Below are positions 35,716-49,640 of a stretch of 64,000 nt of DNA, piece after piece. This DNA is from Viscum album (Eukaryota > Streptophyta > Magnoliopsida > Santalales > Viscaceae). The position numbers and the translations under genes were made by a program. A model generated the notes under the pieces. The model did not search any database. It saw nothing but the letters and a program-made list of their open reading frames with translations, and had not been told where the DNA came from. The stretch covers positions 427,496,138 to 427,560,137 of the forward strand of contig OY728120.1 in assembly GCA_963277665.1 (NCBI GenBank), written 5' to 3'. Each line of letters starts with the position of its first letter. The first letter of the stretch is position 1.

Positions 35716-35890
35716 TTATCGTACCCATCAATCGTAAGCAGCAATCGTAACCAGAATGATCATAACCAACAATTGTATGTGGAATGATTGCAACCAGATT
35801 GATCGTAACTAGAATAATCATAACCAGAAATGATCATATACACAATGATCGTAACCAGAATGATCATATTCAGGATGATCGTATCTAAAC
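35716..35890 (+). repeat. GATCGTAACCAGAAT-type tandem repeats in the 3' LTR
   Basis: About ten imperfect 15-18-bp units with GATCGTAACCAGAAT or GATCATAACCAGAA cores. The counterpart is 1546-1695 in the 5' LTR, with unit number and order differing slightly. Confidence 0.7.
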
Positions 35891-36433
35891 TATTTGTATT
35901 CAGGAAATATCATTCCAGGGTGGAGATGAAAATAAAGAAGTAGGAATGAATGTAAAGTTACAATACATTCCAATTGATGCCAGACAATGCTAAAGTTGAT
36001 CCTCAATGATTTCAAATTCATGTAGATAGTCATTATTCAAGAATAGGTTTTTTAATGAAGTGATGTTTCTGAAGAGGATTAAGAGAAAATTAAAGAAAAA
36101 TTGATTTCTGAATGATTTGTTGAGGGGCATCAGAACATTAATATACACGATTTTGATTCAAATTGGTTCTGAGAATCGTATTCAGCTAACAGCATGAGGA
36201 ATCAAACATAGTTTACTGGACCCATGTATTCCTTACAATTAAAATCTTTCTCGGTAATTGAACTGGGATTGTAATGAATAATAGGTGTAGATTTTGGAAT
36301 CGTCATGATGAATTTAAAAGGTTTGTAAAAGTATAAATGAATTCTGAGATTTTAGGGGAAATTGAATTTTGGGTGAATCTAGTTGAGTGGGAAAAAGTCT
36401 TGGGATTCCCTACAAACCTTTTTTTGGGTTACC

Positions 36434-36440
36434 TATAAAA
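36434..36440 (+). promoter_or_regulatory. Putative TATA box of the copia 3' LTR
   Basis: TATAAAA in the context ACCTATAAAACG, equivalent to 2240-2246. Confidence 0.5.
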
Positions 36441-37198
36441 CGAAAAAGTACTTTGTACTTTTACTATCTTTCACTATTCATTGTAGAAGAGAGAGTAGCT
36501 CAAGGTTTCTAGAGAGAAGAATAGATCAATTCCATTTGGGCTGACAGTAGTTTTCGATAGGTGTCGATTCTTTTAAATTATATTCATCTTGACAACTGTA
36601 TTTAGGAATTAAAGTGTTAATAATTCTACTATATTGTTTTCTATCAGAAAATCGGATTGGGATTATAATTTTGTAAGAATAAGACTCGGAGGAATCGTAT
36701 TTTGAAAAAATTGGACTCAGGGTTTCGTAACAAAGTCCAGGTGGTTCTTACCTTTCTTCTAGGTAAGTAATTGATTAATTTTATTTCAATTGAATACATT
36801 TTTATAATTGATATGAATAACAGGTAACATGAGGTGTTACAAAACAATTATATTAACATATTTTTGCAAGAGGGTTAACATTCACTAGTTTTGTTGTTTC
36901 ATAGTGATAGACGAGTGAAAGGGAACATCCTACTCATTATAATCTAAAAATTTATTTCTAGTGGACTGTATGGTATTGGATAATTTCCAAACCATCCGAT
37001 GGATGTAGAAACTATTATTTAACAGTGATCCTTGTAAATATTTGTGTTTCTTTGGATGTTTATTGATTTGTTTCTCAGTAGTTAATTGAAACTCTTAATA
37101 GGATGTGAAGGTTGTTTCAATCAATATAAAACATAAAAGAAAAAGAGTATCCCAGATTCACCCCTCCCCCATTTGTGATACAATACTCTAATTGGGAA

Positions 37199-40100
37199 CT
37201 TTCATGATGTTCATCCGGCTGTGGATAGGGACTACCTAGAGACGCCCTGAGATCTTTTCAGACCAATGCAATAGGCATTTGGATTTTGAGAGTAGAGTGT
37301 TCCACAATATATAGGTTTCATAGGCCCTTTCCTTTTCCAGATTCCATGTCGAGGTATTGAGGTGGTCTACCACATAACTCCCTAACCATAGTTTTTTTGG
37401 TTGTTTGGTGGACTCTACAGGTTGTAGCTGAGGAATTTTGTGCACGACTCATTGAATGATATCGACCTGGGTAAGCTAGGCCATGAGAGTGGAGTTTCAT
37501 TTTTCATGTAGCCAACTATATTGATTACTATCAAGGAGTGAACCTTCATGGGATATTGTTTTCCTTGGGTGCTTGTTTTTTGTATTCCCATGAAACCATT
37601 GAGGGACCTTATGAGAGTGGGGGGCCTAGTTTAGTTCTTATAATCTCTACCATTTTTCATTGTTTGATCCTTTTGGTGATGAAAATCCTTGATAAGGTGA
37701 AAATTTTAATGTCTCTATTTTTTCCATTTATGACATTGGAATATTTCAAGGAGTATTTTGGGACCTAGTTTCTAAGACTCCTTGAGATTCTAATGCCTGA
37801 TGATCCCAAAATTGACATTTTAAAGAGATTAAACATATTAATATCAACTACATAGTTTACATAAAAATGTAGAATAACACACAAAAAGAGTCTCAAATCA
37901 TAAATTTGAGACCACCATTTAGTTTATAACATGAATTTTACCCTATACAGGAAATAATCATTTCCATAATCTAGTGTTTCGGTAATGTGCTATCACAGAC
38001 ACAAAAAATAATATAATATTTTTAATTAATTATTTAATTAATTTCAACACAGTGATGTAAAATCCTTAATTTTGAGACATATATTCCAAAATACCTTGGG
38101 TTAGCCACATAACCTAGGCATTGATAGGATCCATTAGGGAGGATTATTGGCATACGACACTAGATCAAAACAAGATCAAAGATCCTATACCAAAAAAAGC
38201 TCAAGGATCTCACCAACAATGGTTGTGTGGAAAAATTCATCATTAATGATCGATCTAAACACCAAGTAAGATGTTTTTTGGGGATTTTTCACATTTTTCT
38301 TATCCCATGATAAATGTTACTCAATCAAATAATGGATTGATTGATGGATCTATTGTTTTTTTGGGTATCTGTTTTTTTATCCAGGATTTGAAGGATAATT
38401 ATTTTTTTTGTTATTAATTATTGATATCCATACATCATTATAATAGAAACAGATCCAATACAATCCAAGAAAATTGTCGAGGTTTATTTTTGATCTTGTG
38501 TTTTGAAGTTTTATCCCTCCATTCCATTTGTGATCATCATCAATATTTCATTCGTCTGGAAATTCAATGCATACCTAGAAATGGATTATATGCATTCAAT
38601 ATTTAGAATAACAAATCATTTCCATGGAACCATCTTTGAGATATATGATATCATTGTGGTCCATGAAAATGGTGGGAGATCAAAGACGGAATGGAGACCA
38701 GCCAGTTCAATTTTGGCCTGCAATTGTGGAGATGTGTGATGAAGGTAGATTTCCAAGTAGTAGGAATGGATGTAATCAAATCAATGATGATAGGAAAACT
38801 CAGGTGGATCAATATCCATATTCTTTGATGATTTATTTGGTAGATCCCTAAAAATAGATAGGCATGGGTGAAGACATGTTGGAATACTATGGGTTTTAGA
38901 AAAAACCCAATTATATAGTGTGTAGTCAGGAAGAACCCATGTCGTGTTGGTATTACACATTGTTTGACACATTTCACAATTCATGTGCAAGTTAGCTAAC
39001 CAGCTTGGCATGAACATGGGTATACAAGCACATATGGACATGTGGACCAAAAAACTATTTTCATAGAAAGTACACATGTAGGCTAGAGTACATGGTTATA
39101 GTCGTGTACTCAGACATGAACTGGAATGTGTACATGACCTGGTGTACACAGGAACGAGCAGAATGACATGCCAAGGGATATGGATAAATATACATGTCAT
39201 GTACCTCAATGGAAAACTTTTGTATTGTGGAAAAGTTCATTCCATGTGAGTGAAAGATAAAGACATTTCTATGCTCAGTGATACATTCCATGAACCCCTA
39301 GTGACACACCATGTGCTCCTTTTAGAATAGGTTGGATTTTTCTTTCTTCTGATATAATCATCGTTGTGAGATTGTGTAAGCTTCCTTGGACCTATGTCAG
39401 ATGAGTGTTTTCTGTTGCTCCATTCATAGGAGGGTTTGGTGCAATATCCTGTTTTCATTGTAATGATTGAAACCTCTGCAACTTTTTCATTATCAGTGTA
39501 GTGTGGGTGAGTTCCCTTATTTTGGAGCGAGTCATCTCAATCCACTTTGACAGACCTTCAGTGAAATAGATCATGTGTCTATCTATGAGGTTTGGATATA
39601 TCCTCATTTACTCAATGTTTCATATGATAGGGTTGGAGGAATTAGAGTGAAAAATACATTATGGGCTCTAATACCATATTTATTAGTATTTTTACAGTAT
39701 GGTATGGTGTCCCACCAAGGATCTCTAGGAATTATCCCCCAATTCATGCATCAGGATCTGATCTTTATGATTAGGTGTAATCCAATTGAGTGTGATTCCT
39801 GAATAATCTCTCTCAGTATCATTCTTTATTTTTCTTGGATATACCCGATGATCATGAAATATATGATGAGTTTCATCATATTTAATATATATCGGGGGTG
39901 TGGTTCATCTAGGACGAGCATTAACATGAATTCATGTAGTGGATTTATGGATGGTAGTGATTTAGTCCTTTTGGTACTAAGATTCATATATGAATATTTA
40001 TGGGTTATCCTTGTTTATTGTTATGTATCATATATTCTTTCACATTCCTATTTTTGATGAGTTTAGTACACATGATGCTTTATTCTTGGTGGGTTTAGGA

Positions 40101-42626
40101 TGGCTTAATAGGTATTTTAATAGTAATCCCTACATCGACTCTACCCACACATGTATTATATTTGGGAGACAACAACCCTTTTTTCAATGTCGTTAGAGGG
40201 AGAAGAGTAGGTGGAGTTGAGTTTTTCCAAAAAATACCGAGGTGAATACTGATTTTTCATTTGACCACAGTCCTCTCCTTCTAAGCTGGTTCAACATTAC
40301 CTTCCTGTTTTTAGGTGGTCATTTGGCCCCATTATATGATTTCTAGTACATTATATCATACTCTATTTGTGCAATTATAGATGTATACATGCATTGTTAT
40401 CAATTTTATTTATATTTTACAATTCATTGGGCTTGGATATGTGTGAATGTGTATAGGTAAATTAGGATAATTCCTCCCAGGTATGTGATATTCCTTCTCA
40501 TGGATGATCTCCAAGCCCTATCCTATTAAAGGAGGTCTTTGTGTAGTTGGGTATTGATCCCGGATTGGTGAGATTGGTGATATCCCCCATCATTATAGAT
40601 ATATAATTTAGGCACTGAAATATGTATATTTCAATAGATCTCGATTATAGTCATCTACAAACATCAATTTTATGACCCTGGTGGTCCCCACACATCCTTA
40701 GTGGCTTATGCTTTTGATGTTGTTTAAATTTTAGTTTAACTATTGTTCATAACATAAGAATGTACTAGTCTAACAAAGGTCTTAATTATTTTCATGTTCA
40801 AAAAAAATTTATAATTACTAAAAGACTAAATCTATAATTTTAGTAAGTGTAGTTGTAAAAAGTTTTAATGTGTTTGTAGAGAATATAAAATGGTATTTTA
40901 GCCATGTATATTGAGGTAGGGTACTACTATCATAAAGTTATTTACTCAAGTATTGAAAAGTTTAAAAATTTAAATTAAGGGTTAATTATTTATTATAGAA
41001 AACATTGAGATATATTTATTTGAATCCTATTATCTACAAATATTTTTCTCACACAGTCTTAGAGTGAATTTATTGAAATTTTATACCGAATGAAAAATAA
41101 TTTTAGAAATGTGATTAGATGTTTTCATATTAGCCATAATGTTTCAACTAATATAACTTTTTATATTAGGTGGTATTACATTATTAATTATTCATTAAAT
41201 AAGTGAAGATATTTTCAAGATGGATGTGTTAATGAATTACTTGTCAGTAAAACAACTCAAATAGGGTGGCTATTGAGGCCATGTTTTGATGATTATTAAA
41301 TATTGTAAATACCATGTTAATATATTAACTAGGAAGTCTCCATATATTTTGTTTTTTTAATAATTCTATAGATGTTGGTAGAAATATTTGAAAATTATAA
41401 GAAGTGATTTGAACTAAATAAAATACCTTAAAATAATTATATAGGAGTTATGTAAAAAAATAATTTCACAAAATGTGTTTTATGTTTAAGAAATATTTTT
41501 AACGTATTGTGTGACATTGAAATGGAAATATAGTTATTGTGAGACATTGAAACACATGAAAAATATTATACTTGAGATTGAATAACCATGCAATGATTTT
41601 GTACGAGGTTTAAACTAAATTCATGATGGTTGAATGATATTGAATCCCATTGAATGTAGTCGCATTTGGTTGAACTATAATTTATTTAGTATTAATGTCA
41701 ATAGATAGTATATAAAAATATATTTCAAGTTCGTTTAATAATTTCACATGATGTGTAAGATTTATTTTTTCAATAAAAATATTTATGGGATTGAATTTTG
41801 TGAGTGAGTGATATTTAATTTTCTAATTTTAAGGATTTATAAGATTTAATTTCGTAAATTTTTTTTGGATTTGATGTTACCATATTTTGAAATAATATTC
41901 TTCTTTGTCTTCCAATCAAATTAAAGGAAATTTTGACTCCTGGAATTTTTTTGTGAGGGTGAATTTGATATATTGAATTTAAATTAAGTGGAAGAAGTTT
42001 TGGATATGTTTTAATTATATAAATGGATTGTTTATATGTGAATACTCTTATCTAAAATACCAAAATGTAATTATTGGGTAGTTTGATGTTAAAGGATAAA
42101 TAAAGATAGTTTTTAGTAGCGACCTGATACCCGTTAGACAACTTTCAGGTACCTGGTGGTGAAACCAATGTAATGGTACAACTATTTTTTCCAATGGAAG
42201 ATCAACATAATTCTAGCATACATTTAGTAAGGCACTAGTTTTAAAATGTTGTCCCAACTAGTACCTTGTTGTTATAGTATTTATTTTTCATAGGGGTTTT
42301 TATCACTTTTAGGTGGTTCATTTTAACCCCCCCAAGTTTCCCTTATCCTAGATGTACAGAATAGATGGATGATAACCCTTTCCTCCCTTCTCTTCCACGT
42401 ATGGTTCCCCTGTATTCTGGTGTAGTTCTGGTGTTTCTCATGGAAAAAGTTAAGGGTAATCATTTCTTCATCCTCCTCATTTGTTCATTTTCTTATCCTG
42501 TGATTATTTTTTTAACTACCATGGGATTTGAGTTTTGATTACTCTAGAACATAGTTTAATCACTTTTTAATGATGGGTATTTCATGATTTTTTTATAAGG
42601 TAGGCTTGGTAAGGATGGTTTTTAAA
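37199..42626. other. Spacer between nests A and B, no gene recognised
   Basis: About 5.4 kb. Short open frames on both strands (up to about 108 codons) show no family motif and overlap each other. Composition changes within it: about 37200-40700 is mixed and could be old, unrecognisable retrotransposon sequence, and about 40700-42100 is very AT-rich. No LTR pair, tRNA-like structure or terminal inverted repeat could be defined. Confidence 0.45.
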
Positions 42627-45009
42627 TATCCCAATAACCGATTAGGTACTAGTGAGAGGGGGTAGAATCATTAGTACACTCTTTTTTTAATAACAATTCT
42701 TTTCCATTAAACCTTTCATATCAACTAAATCATAGATCAAATATATATTGTAAATCTCAACCTCTCCTTATTATAGTGGTAAATAATGAAAACAATAATA
42801 CAAGAATATACATGGTTTGACTAAAAGAACTACTACTTTCTAAGTTTATTAGATTCCTGAAAATGGATTCTCCACTATTTCAAAGTAGTAACACTGTAGT
42901 GATTAGTTATACAACCCAAAAAACATTCTATCCTGTAATTTTTTATACACCCCAATTACACTTCTTCAAAATAATAATTGGTTATAGAGGCCAACTACCT
43001 AATTGTACCTGAAACTAATTATACAACCCAATCACAACTTCTTCTCCTATATTAATCCTTAAGTAGAAATGCCACCTTCTTACATTAGGATACATCATCA
43101 CCACTAGATATTGATTATACTTTATGAGAAAAAGAATTAGTCGATTTATATTAATACACATTTTATAAACATTAGTATAACATATGTTCTTGAAAAACAA
43201 CACCCTATATTAAAAAATTTGGGTCATCCCCCATTTCTCTCTCCTTAATATAGACATTGTACCAGATCTCATGATTCCCCTATAGTGATTTGTGAGTTCA
43301 CACATAGATATCAATTATCCAACACATTATTCTTTTTATGTAGTGTCCTTTTATATTATAAAATAATAATATTTTGAATTTAATTTCTCACTTTCTCTTT
43401 GATATTGTTTCATTTATAGTATTCCTTGAATCTTGGAAGGTAATCATTATTTGTATTTGGCCATAAAATCATTAGGTTTTATTTTTTTTAAATCACCTGA
43501 ACACTCATCCATTTATTATAATGTGGTATTTAAATTACTTCATCTCATCTTATTCATAAATATCATGTAAATAATCTTCATTGAAATCCACATTCATTTC
43601 TTTATTTATAACGCCATGTGATATTTAAATATCACATCTCATATCTTTTAATTATCTAATACATCCACTTACTTAAACTCATTTATAAATTCCACATTCA
43701 TGGAATCATGCATCTCTACCACATGAACCACCATCTTGAGGTATAAAAGACTCATAAATATTGTATAAGTGTCGAAGGCTTATCTAATATTCATATGATA
43801 AAGGCATATATAAAAAGGTGTATTCACATTAATTAAATTGATAAATCTTCTAAGAAATATGATTCAGTACAAATACTTATGATCCATATTATGTTATAGC
43901 TCAAACACTTATGATCTATTCATAAAACAGAAAAGATTCAGTTTTGATTTAAACATCATCAATAACAAAGTTCCTCCACTATTTTGATTATTTGATTCTT
44001 GAACTTAATCTTAATAAACTTGGGATTTATAAATGATGAAGAACAAAAAATAAAGCATAATCTGATTCATTTCATTAGAATATCCAAAATATGTAAGACC
44101 ATATTTCACCAAGTATACTTACTTAAAAATTCTATAGGTACATGATCTACCACAATCTAGATCAACCTTATGGAAAGTGACCATACAAAGTGACTTAATT
44201 TAGTTGATCAACCATGTGGATTGACCACTAGATGAATCTATTATGGTTAGTTGATTGATCACATAAACAAACTCCTGAATATGATAAGTGGAAGGACTAT
44301 ACGAACAAACCATTAACAATTTACATAAACTATCCAAGGAACACTCTACCTTGATTAAATGAATCATTACATTAAGTAGTGCCTATTATTACTAACTACA
44401 TATATGTTGATTCATAGTTTTCGGAATTACATTTAAATAAGTCAGTTTTAGTCCAAAATTCATTTTTGAAGGTACTCAGTAACATTCCATATCCTAAAGA
44501 ACATTCAGATTACCATTATGCATCCATGGAAATCAATTAATACATTTATAGAGTTCCAATGAAACTTTACATAGTTAGATATTATTTAGAGTATCATTAC
44601 ATAGGTATGAGTTTACCAATATTCATATATTGAAAATATCTTCTAAGCCTAGTGTAGTCCACTTATTTTTTAATCCTACCTTTACATAACACATTCAATT
44701 TCTATGTATCCTTTACTCTGCAAATAAAAAACCTTTATATAGCCTTTAAAACTTAATGGTACCTTTACAAAATGACTCATTTCAACTCAAAAACACCTCA
44801 GTACTTCTTCAATCAATATCATGTCCTTCTAGCATAATCTCTTCATGTTGTATCCTCAAAAAAACATATGGAATTGGATGATTTATCAAGCACACATGAA
44901 ATTATGACTCATGAATCCATAACAATAATCTAACAATCATCACCTCATTTCTTCACCAAACATATATTGAGTGATTGATAACAAATTAAACTCTATCATT
45001 GGAACTTCA
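42627..45009 (-). repeat. 3' LTR of the gag-only element (left)
   Basis: Defined by its match to the right copy. It ends at TTCA on the + strand (TGAA on the coding strand) just before a purine tract. The left end is set near TATCCCAATAACCGATTAGG by comparison with 48319. Confidence 0.72.
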
Positions 45010-45020
45010 AACTTCCCCAT
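45010..45020 (-). other. Putative polypurine tract of the gag-only element
   Basis: ATGGGGAAGTT on the - strand, directly before the LTR start TG. Confidence 0.5.
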
Positions 45021-47500
45021 TGAATTTTTTGGCAATACCAATATACACCCAAGTGAATACGCATATCTAAACCCACCAAAGTCAATATTTGTATCTTCGT
45101 GGATATTTTATTCACCAATTTACTAAAAATAAATGAAAATGTCAATATAACGGTTCTTCTAACAACATTTAAAATCATTCAAGGCACATTGACATTCCAT
45201 TCTCTACTTTGGTTTTGTATCAAAAAAAACAACCTATACCCACTTGAGAGGAGGATGATACTACATGTTTATATTATCAATGAGCCTTTTTCCAGAAAAC
45301 ACTTTGTCTGCATTTGAAAAATATTTATAGAATACAAGATACTAAAACCAAGTTGATCAATGTTGTCCTTATACTAATCAACATGTGATTTTATGATCAG
45401 AACTCATTTTTTAAGTCGTATCACAATGATTTCAAGAAATAAAATAAATCACCTACAAATAAATATCAAAACCATCAAAGTAGTTCATTTATAAGACATC
45501 TCCATCCCCATTTGTCTAATAATATCATCAAACAACACTCCCCATTTTTATCTATGTTTGATATAAATAATATTAGAGGTTTAAAGTGTAATTGGGAAAC
45601 CATTTTCTTTATTTTTTTCATAGCAATATTGAATTTCTAGATTCAATACATGTTAATTTGTATCATAATTTATCTCCCTTAATGGATTAACTCAACTTCT
45701 CCTCTCTATGGTAGATGAAATACACCATAAATAATGGATTAAATTTTTTACCTATATATAAATAACTCATTATAATTCTCCAATTAGCAATTATTTAGCC
45801 AAAAATATTGAATAATAATAAGGAATATGGTGAGGCCTCTTAGTTACATATAAGTAACATTAAGGCTGAGAGTTTCCTCTTACCCTAGACTTCTTAGTCC
45901 TTCCTTTATAATTTTTTTCCTTCTATCTTATTCTTCAAAAACAATATGCACAAAATTTCGTTTTGAGCTATTTTCTTTTGGGAATAATTTTTCTCCACAT
46001 CAGAATTTATGGAAACTCCATTGACTATTACTTTAGATATGAATTTTATTATATATTCGTGGACTAATAGGATTGTAATTTAATCATTTGTACAAATCCA
46101 AAATTTTCCATACCATTTTCATAACTTTCCATAATTTTCAAATTGATATTTTTGAAAAAAATACCATAAATAACAGCAAATTAATACTTAACCACTTATT
46201 TTCTATTTTATTTAGCATTCATAACATCATTATTAATTCTATTGGCCATTTTAAACTAGTCTATATTGATCTATAAATAATATTTCATAGAATTCATAGC
46301 TTCATTGGGCTTATCACATGTATTCTTGAAATAGATAATGTTTCATGGATATTTTTTTTAATTTTATAAATTATTTTACAATTAGAGACCCTCCTTTAAT
46401 CATTTTCCACTCACACCTTCTAAAGAGAAAAATATTTTTTTGGTGGATAGATTTTTTTTCCCAACCCAACATAATTTATATAAATTTTTTTCATAGTTCT
46501 CTCACCAAACCTTACCTTGGTTCATGAATATTACCTATAAAATTCATATTATACCACAATAATAAATCATCATGTCCATACCTTCCATAACGCCAACAAA
46601 TCCCTTGAATCATTGACCATATTGATAGATTCCTCATCTTTATTGAATTATGTTATTTTTGTTGTAATTTAGTGTAATCCTTATTTTTTTAGGGGGAGTT
46701 TCAATTTTATAATCTTTTATCCCTTTTATGGAAAAGATTGTGTCTAATGATTATTCATTGTCTAAATTTTTTTCATTTAATTTTCAACTTTATTATTATA
46801 GATACCCAATTTAAAATATGATGTTTTAGGTAAATATTTTAACTTATTATTAAAACACTTCATATTTCCAACTTGAGAATATTATCCCTTAATATTAGTA
46901 GGTTTTGAGTAGACTTATATCATTTTGATCAACACATTTTGAACAACAAGACTAATGTATTACTCCTTGACCAGTTCTTTTTCACTTTCAGAAAGATTTT
47001 CTTCAACATCACATGCAACCTTTTCTTTCTCATCCACCACCATGTTTGTTATAATATGATCAACATAGACTCTATCCGTATTTATTTTATCATCCTTTTA
47101 TATAATAGGGTAATTTTTCTAATTTTTTTAAATAATTACACTATAGCTCTATAATCACCTCAATACATGATTCCAACTCAGTTTTTAATTTCCATTACAT
47201 TTTTGTCCTTTAGTCTTCATCATCATCACCACTTATGGAATGCAACCCTTTTCAACATTATCAATTAAATTAACCTCATAATCTGAATATCTACTTGAAT
47301 ATAAATTTATTTTCTAATTTTTTCTCATCTTATTCATTTTATTTCTTCTCGAATTATTACTATTATTCATATACACATTTTTTGATGCATCTCACCGTAT
47401 TAATTATATTCAGATTCAATGGAATTTTTATTAGTAAAATAGTTGGGAAAGTGTCAAATTGGCTCAAAATTCCACCATTTTTAGTATTTTTTCCTTTTAA
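45021..47500. other. Non-coding internal part of the gag-only element
   Basis: About 2.5 kb, very AT-rich. On the - strand, where coding sequence would lie, there are only short frames with no protease, integrase, RT or RNase H motif that I can recognise. The + strand frames of 60-74 codons are AT-driven. Confidence 0.5.
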
Positions 47501-47559
47501 TTATTATTTACCATTTTGAACCCTCTTGATATTAGTGAAATAGTCTCCTTAATCCTGTC

Positions 47560-48000
47560 ACCACACTCAATATATTCTTCAATTATATCAGTTATCATTT
47601 CTTCATTATCTTTTCTATTTCTAATCACTTCAATGACCATATTTTTCTATTCCTTCTTTTGAAGGTTGGTTGTTTTCTCATATCATAAGATATAAGAATA
47701 CTATGGATTTTATCTATCATAAAAATATCCCTTTATTTTGGTGATGTCATGTTAGAGTCAATCTAATCTGTAAAATTCCTCATGTACTTATTAACAATGA
47801 TAAGGTCTTCTGTATTCTCACCAAACTGTCAAATATTACTGACTATCTTATATACCAGTGTAAAATATCCATTAATGAATTCATCATAAACCCATTTAAT
47901 TTCTGTAAACTAACTCCTCTTAACATAAATTCTGGATTCCTTGACTTTGAAATTACATTCATTGATTCTCCTCAATGAGTCTTAGGTCACCATTATTATC
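47560..48000 (-). pseudogene. gag: UBN2-type copia gag (degraded)
   Basis: On the - strand the capsid-like core reads KVYDEFINGYFTLVYKIVSN, then FGENTEDLIIVNKYMRNFTD, a stop, IDSNMTSPK, a stop, RDIFMIDKIHSILISYDMRK. This matches the UBN2 gag pattern (IVxKILRxLPxxF, then AIEESKDL, then xIDELIGSLxxYExR). Two or more stops break it. It is the only coding domain found in this element. Confidence 0.62.
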
Positions 48001-48302
48001 TGAAGACTCATTAACTTTGTATATATATTTTTCAATAGGTACATAAAGATGAAATTTTGAGTCCTTACATATAAATCTATATTTCTATTATATTATTTAT
48101 TTACAACAGAACCTATAATTTTAGGTTGATACCCAAAAGTAGATGCATCTATAACCTTCAGGTTAAGTGATCAGATAGAGGGTAGCACCCAATTACTCTA
48201 ACTGGGGTAGTTACTTAAATTGATTGTGGGAAAACATCAACTATTTACTAAATTAAAATATTCTACCCTCAATAAATTTTTAATATTTCATAAGGGAATT
48301 TT

Positions 48303-48314
48303 TCTATGATACCA
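48303..48314 (-). other. Primer-binding site of the gag-only element
   Basis: On the - strand TGGTATCATAGA, with the first eight bases identical to the initiator Met tRNA complement. It lies about four bases beyond the right LTR edge. Confidence 0.65.
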
Positions 48315-49635
48315 TTAGTATAACACAAGGATTGATTAGGTACCTCACGGGGGATCTATGGTATATTGTTATTTCAAATTATTGTAATCAATTCAAACTC
48401 TAATACTAGTTAAATTATATATCCTATATACATATTTTAAAGCAGTTACACCATAGTGATTGGTTATAAACCACTACTACGACTAAACTCTTATAATTGG
48501 TTAAACATCCCAATTAAACTTCATTATGGTAGTAACTACTTATACACCACAACCACACAACTTCTCCTACAACTGATTATACACCCTAGCTACAACTACA
48601 TCTCCATTTTAAATTATAATTTATAAAGACACCTTCTTATTATAGGTTTCTTCAACAATTCTAGATAATGTTCTCCCACCATGATGTGATGTATCAACAG
48701 TTCTACACATATACACCTTTTATGTACATCTATAGTAGTATAGGTCTTGAGAGTCTTCACTATATCATGAATGACTTTAGAACCCATATTTATTCTCTCT
48801 CCAATATACATATGTTTCATTGGATAATAAAATTATCAAAAAAACCATTGTGAGTTCACTAAATGATGTCAAGTATCGAAAATAATCTTCTTCACCTGCA
48901 TATTCCTTTTATATTCATAAAAAAAGATTCATAAATATAATTTTAATTTATTCTACAAAATTGTTTTGTATTTAAAATTTCTAAAATATCAATAGGTTCC
49001 CCTAATTCTCAAGCCATCAAAAAATTAGGTTATCTATTTTAAATCACTTAAAGGCTTGGTCATGTATTAGCATGTGGTATTTGAATAACCACAGTTCATT
49101 TTATTTATAAATCTCAATGAATTAATATTATTTTAAATACTCATACATTTAGGGATTTATAACTCTATTTTATATTTATTTATCATATATCATCTCTTTT
49201 AATTCTCCTTAAAATCAAGTTCTTTACATTCATTCATAATATATACATGAATTGATTCATGCATCCATTCCATGTGGACCTATAGATTTGAGTATGGAAC
49301 ACTCCTGAATATTATATATGTCTTGATGGCCTACATAGAATTTATTTGATTAATTCTTATGAGCAATGATGTGCACTCATGATGTAATACAATCCATCAT
49401 GAAATAAATATCATTCAGATTAATGGAATATGATCTGAAAATTTTTATGAAATATATCAAACACATGTGATCTATATCTCAAACATACCATATTCAATTT
49501 CAACTAAAACTTTCTGAAGATCAAATAAATTGGTCTGATTAGTTTTTATTATTATTATCCTTAATCAACGATTCCTTTTTTGGTATGAATAATGAATAAA
49601 AACACCTAATGAATCATCTCTTTCATTTCTTCATA

Positions 49636-49640
49636 ATATC
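49636..49640. other. Target-site duplication of Tekay-2 (left copy)
   Basis: ATATC, repeated at 60555-60559. Confidence 0.82.

Larger units (their letters stand above)
681..37198 (+). mobile_element. Ty1/copia LTR retrotransposon, SIRE/Maximus type, interrupted by a CACTA element
   Basis: Two related long terminal repeats (681-3006, 34781-37198) bound the element. A primer-binding site follows the 5' LTR and a purine tract precedes the 3' LTR. The internal order is gag, aspartic protease, integrase, reverse transcriptase, RNase H, which is the Ty1/copia order. Long LTRs, the gag type and the location of the TATA box late in the LTR suggest the SIRE/Maximus lineage (inference). Without the nested insert (3933-30125) the element is about 10.3 kb. 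Frameshifts and stops occur in every domain, so it cannot be autonomous. I could not find a convincing target-site duplication: TGAAG lies upstream and CTTTC downstream. Confidence 0.9.
34781..37198 (+). repeat. 3' LTR of the copia element
   Basis: Matches the 5' LTR from TGTTAGGACCAAGC to near GGGAA at 37198. It contains the same repeat blocks and TATA box in the same order. The end is set by alignment, as the final CA is mutated. Confidence 0.87.

Noticed and set aside
676..37203. A 5-bp target duplication for the copia element
   Set aside because: TGAAG upstream and CTTTC downstream do not match; decayed or the 3' edge is imprecise.
38400..39300. Overlapping frames of 75-108 codons on both strands
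   Set aside because: They overlap one another on opposite strands, show no conserved motif and have no evidence of splicing signals joining them into a gene.
45100..47520. Several short + strand frames of 60-74 codons
   Set aside because: They are rich in F, I, Y and N as expected of AT-rich non-coding DNA, lack motifs and are antisense to the gag-only element.
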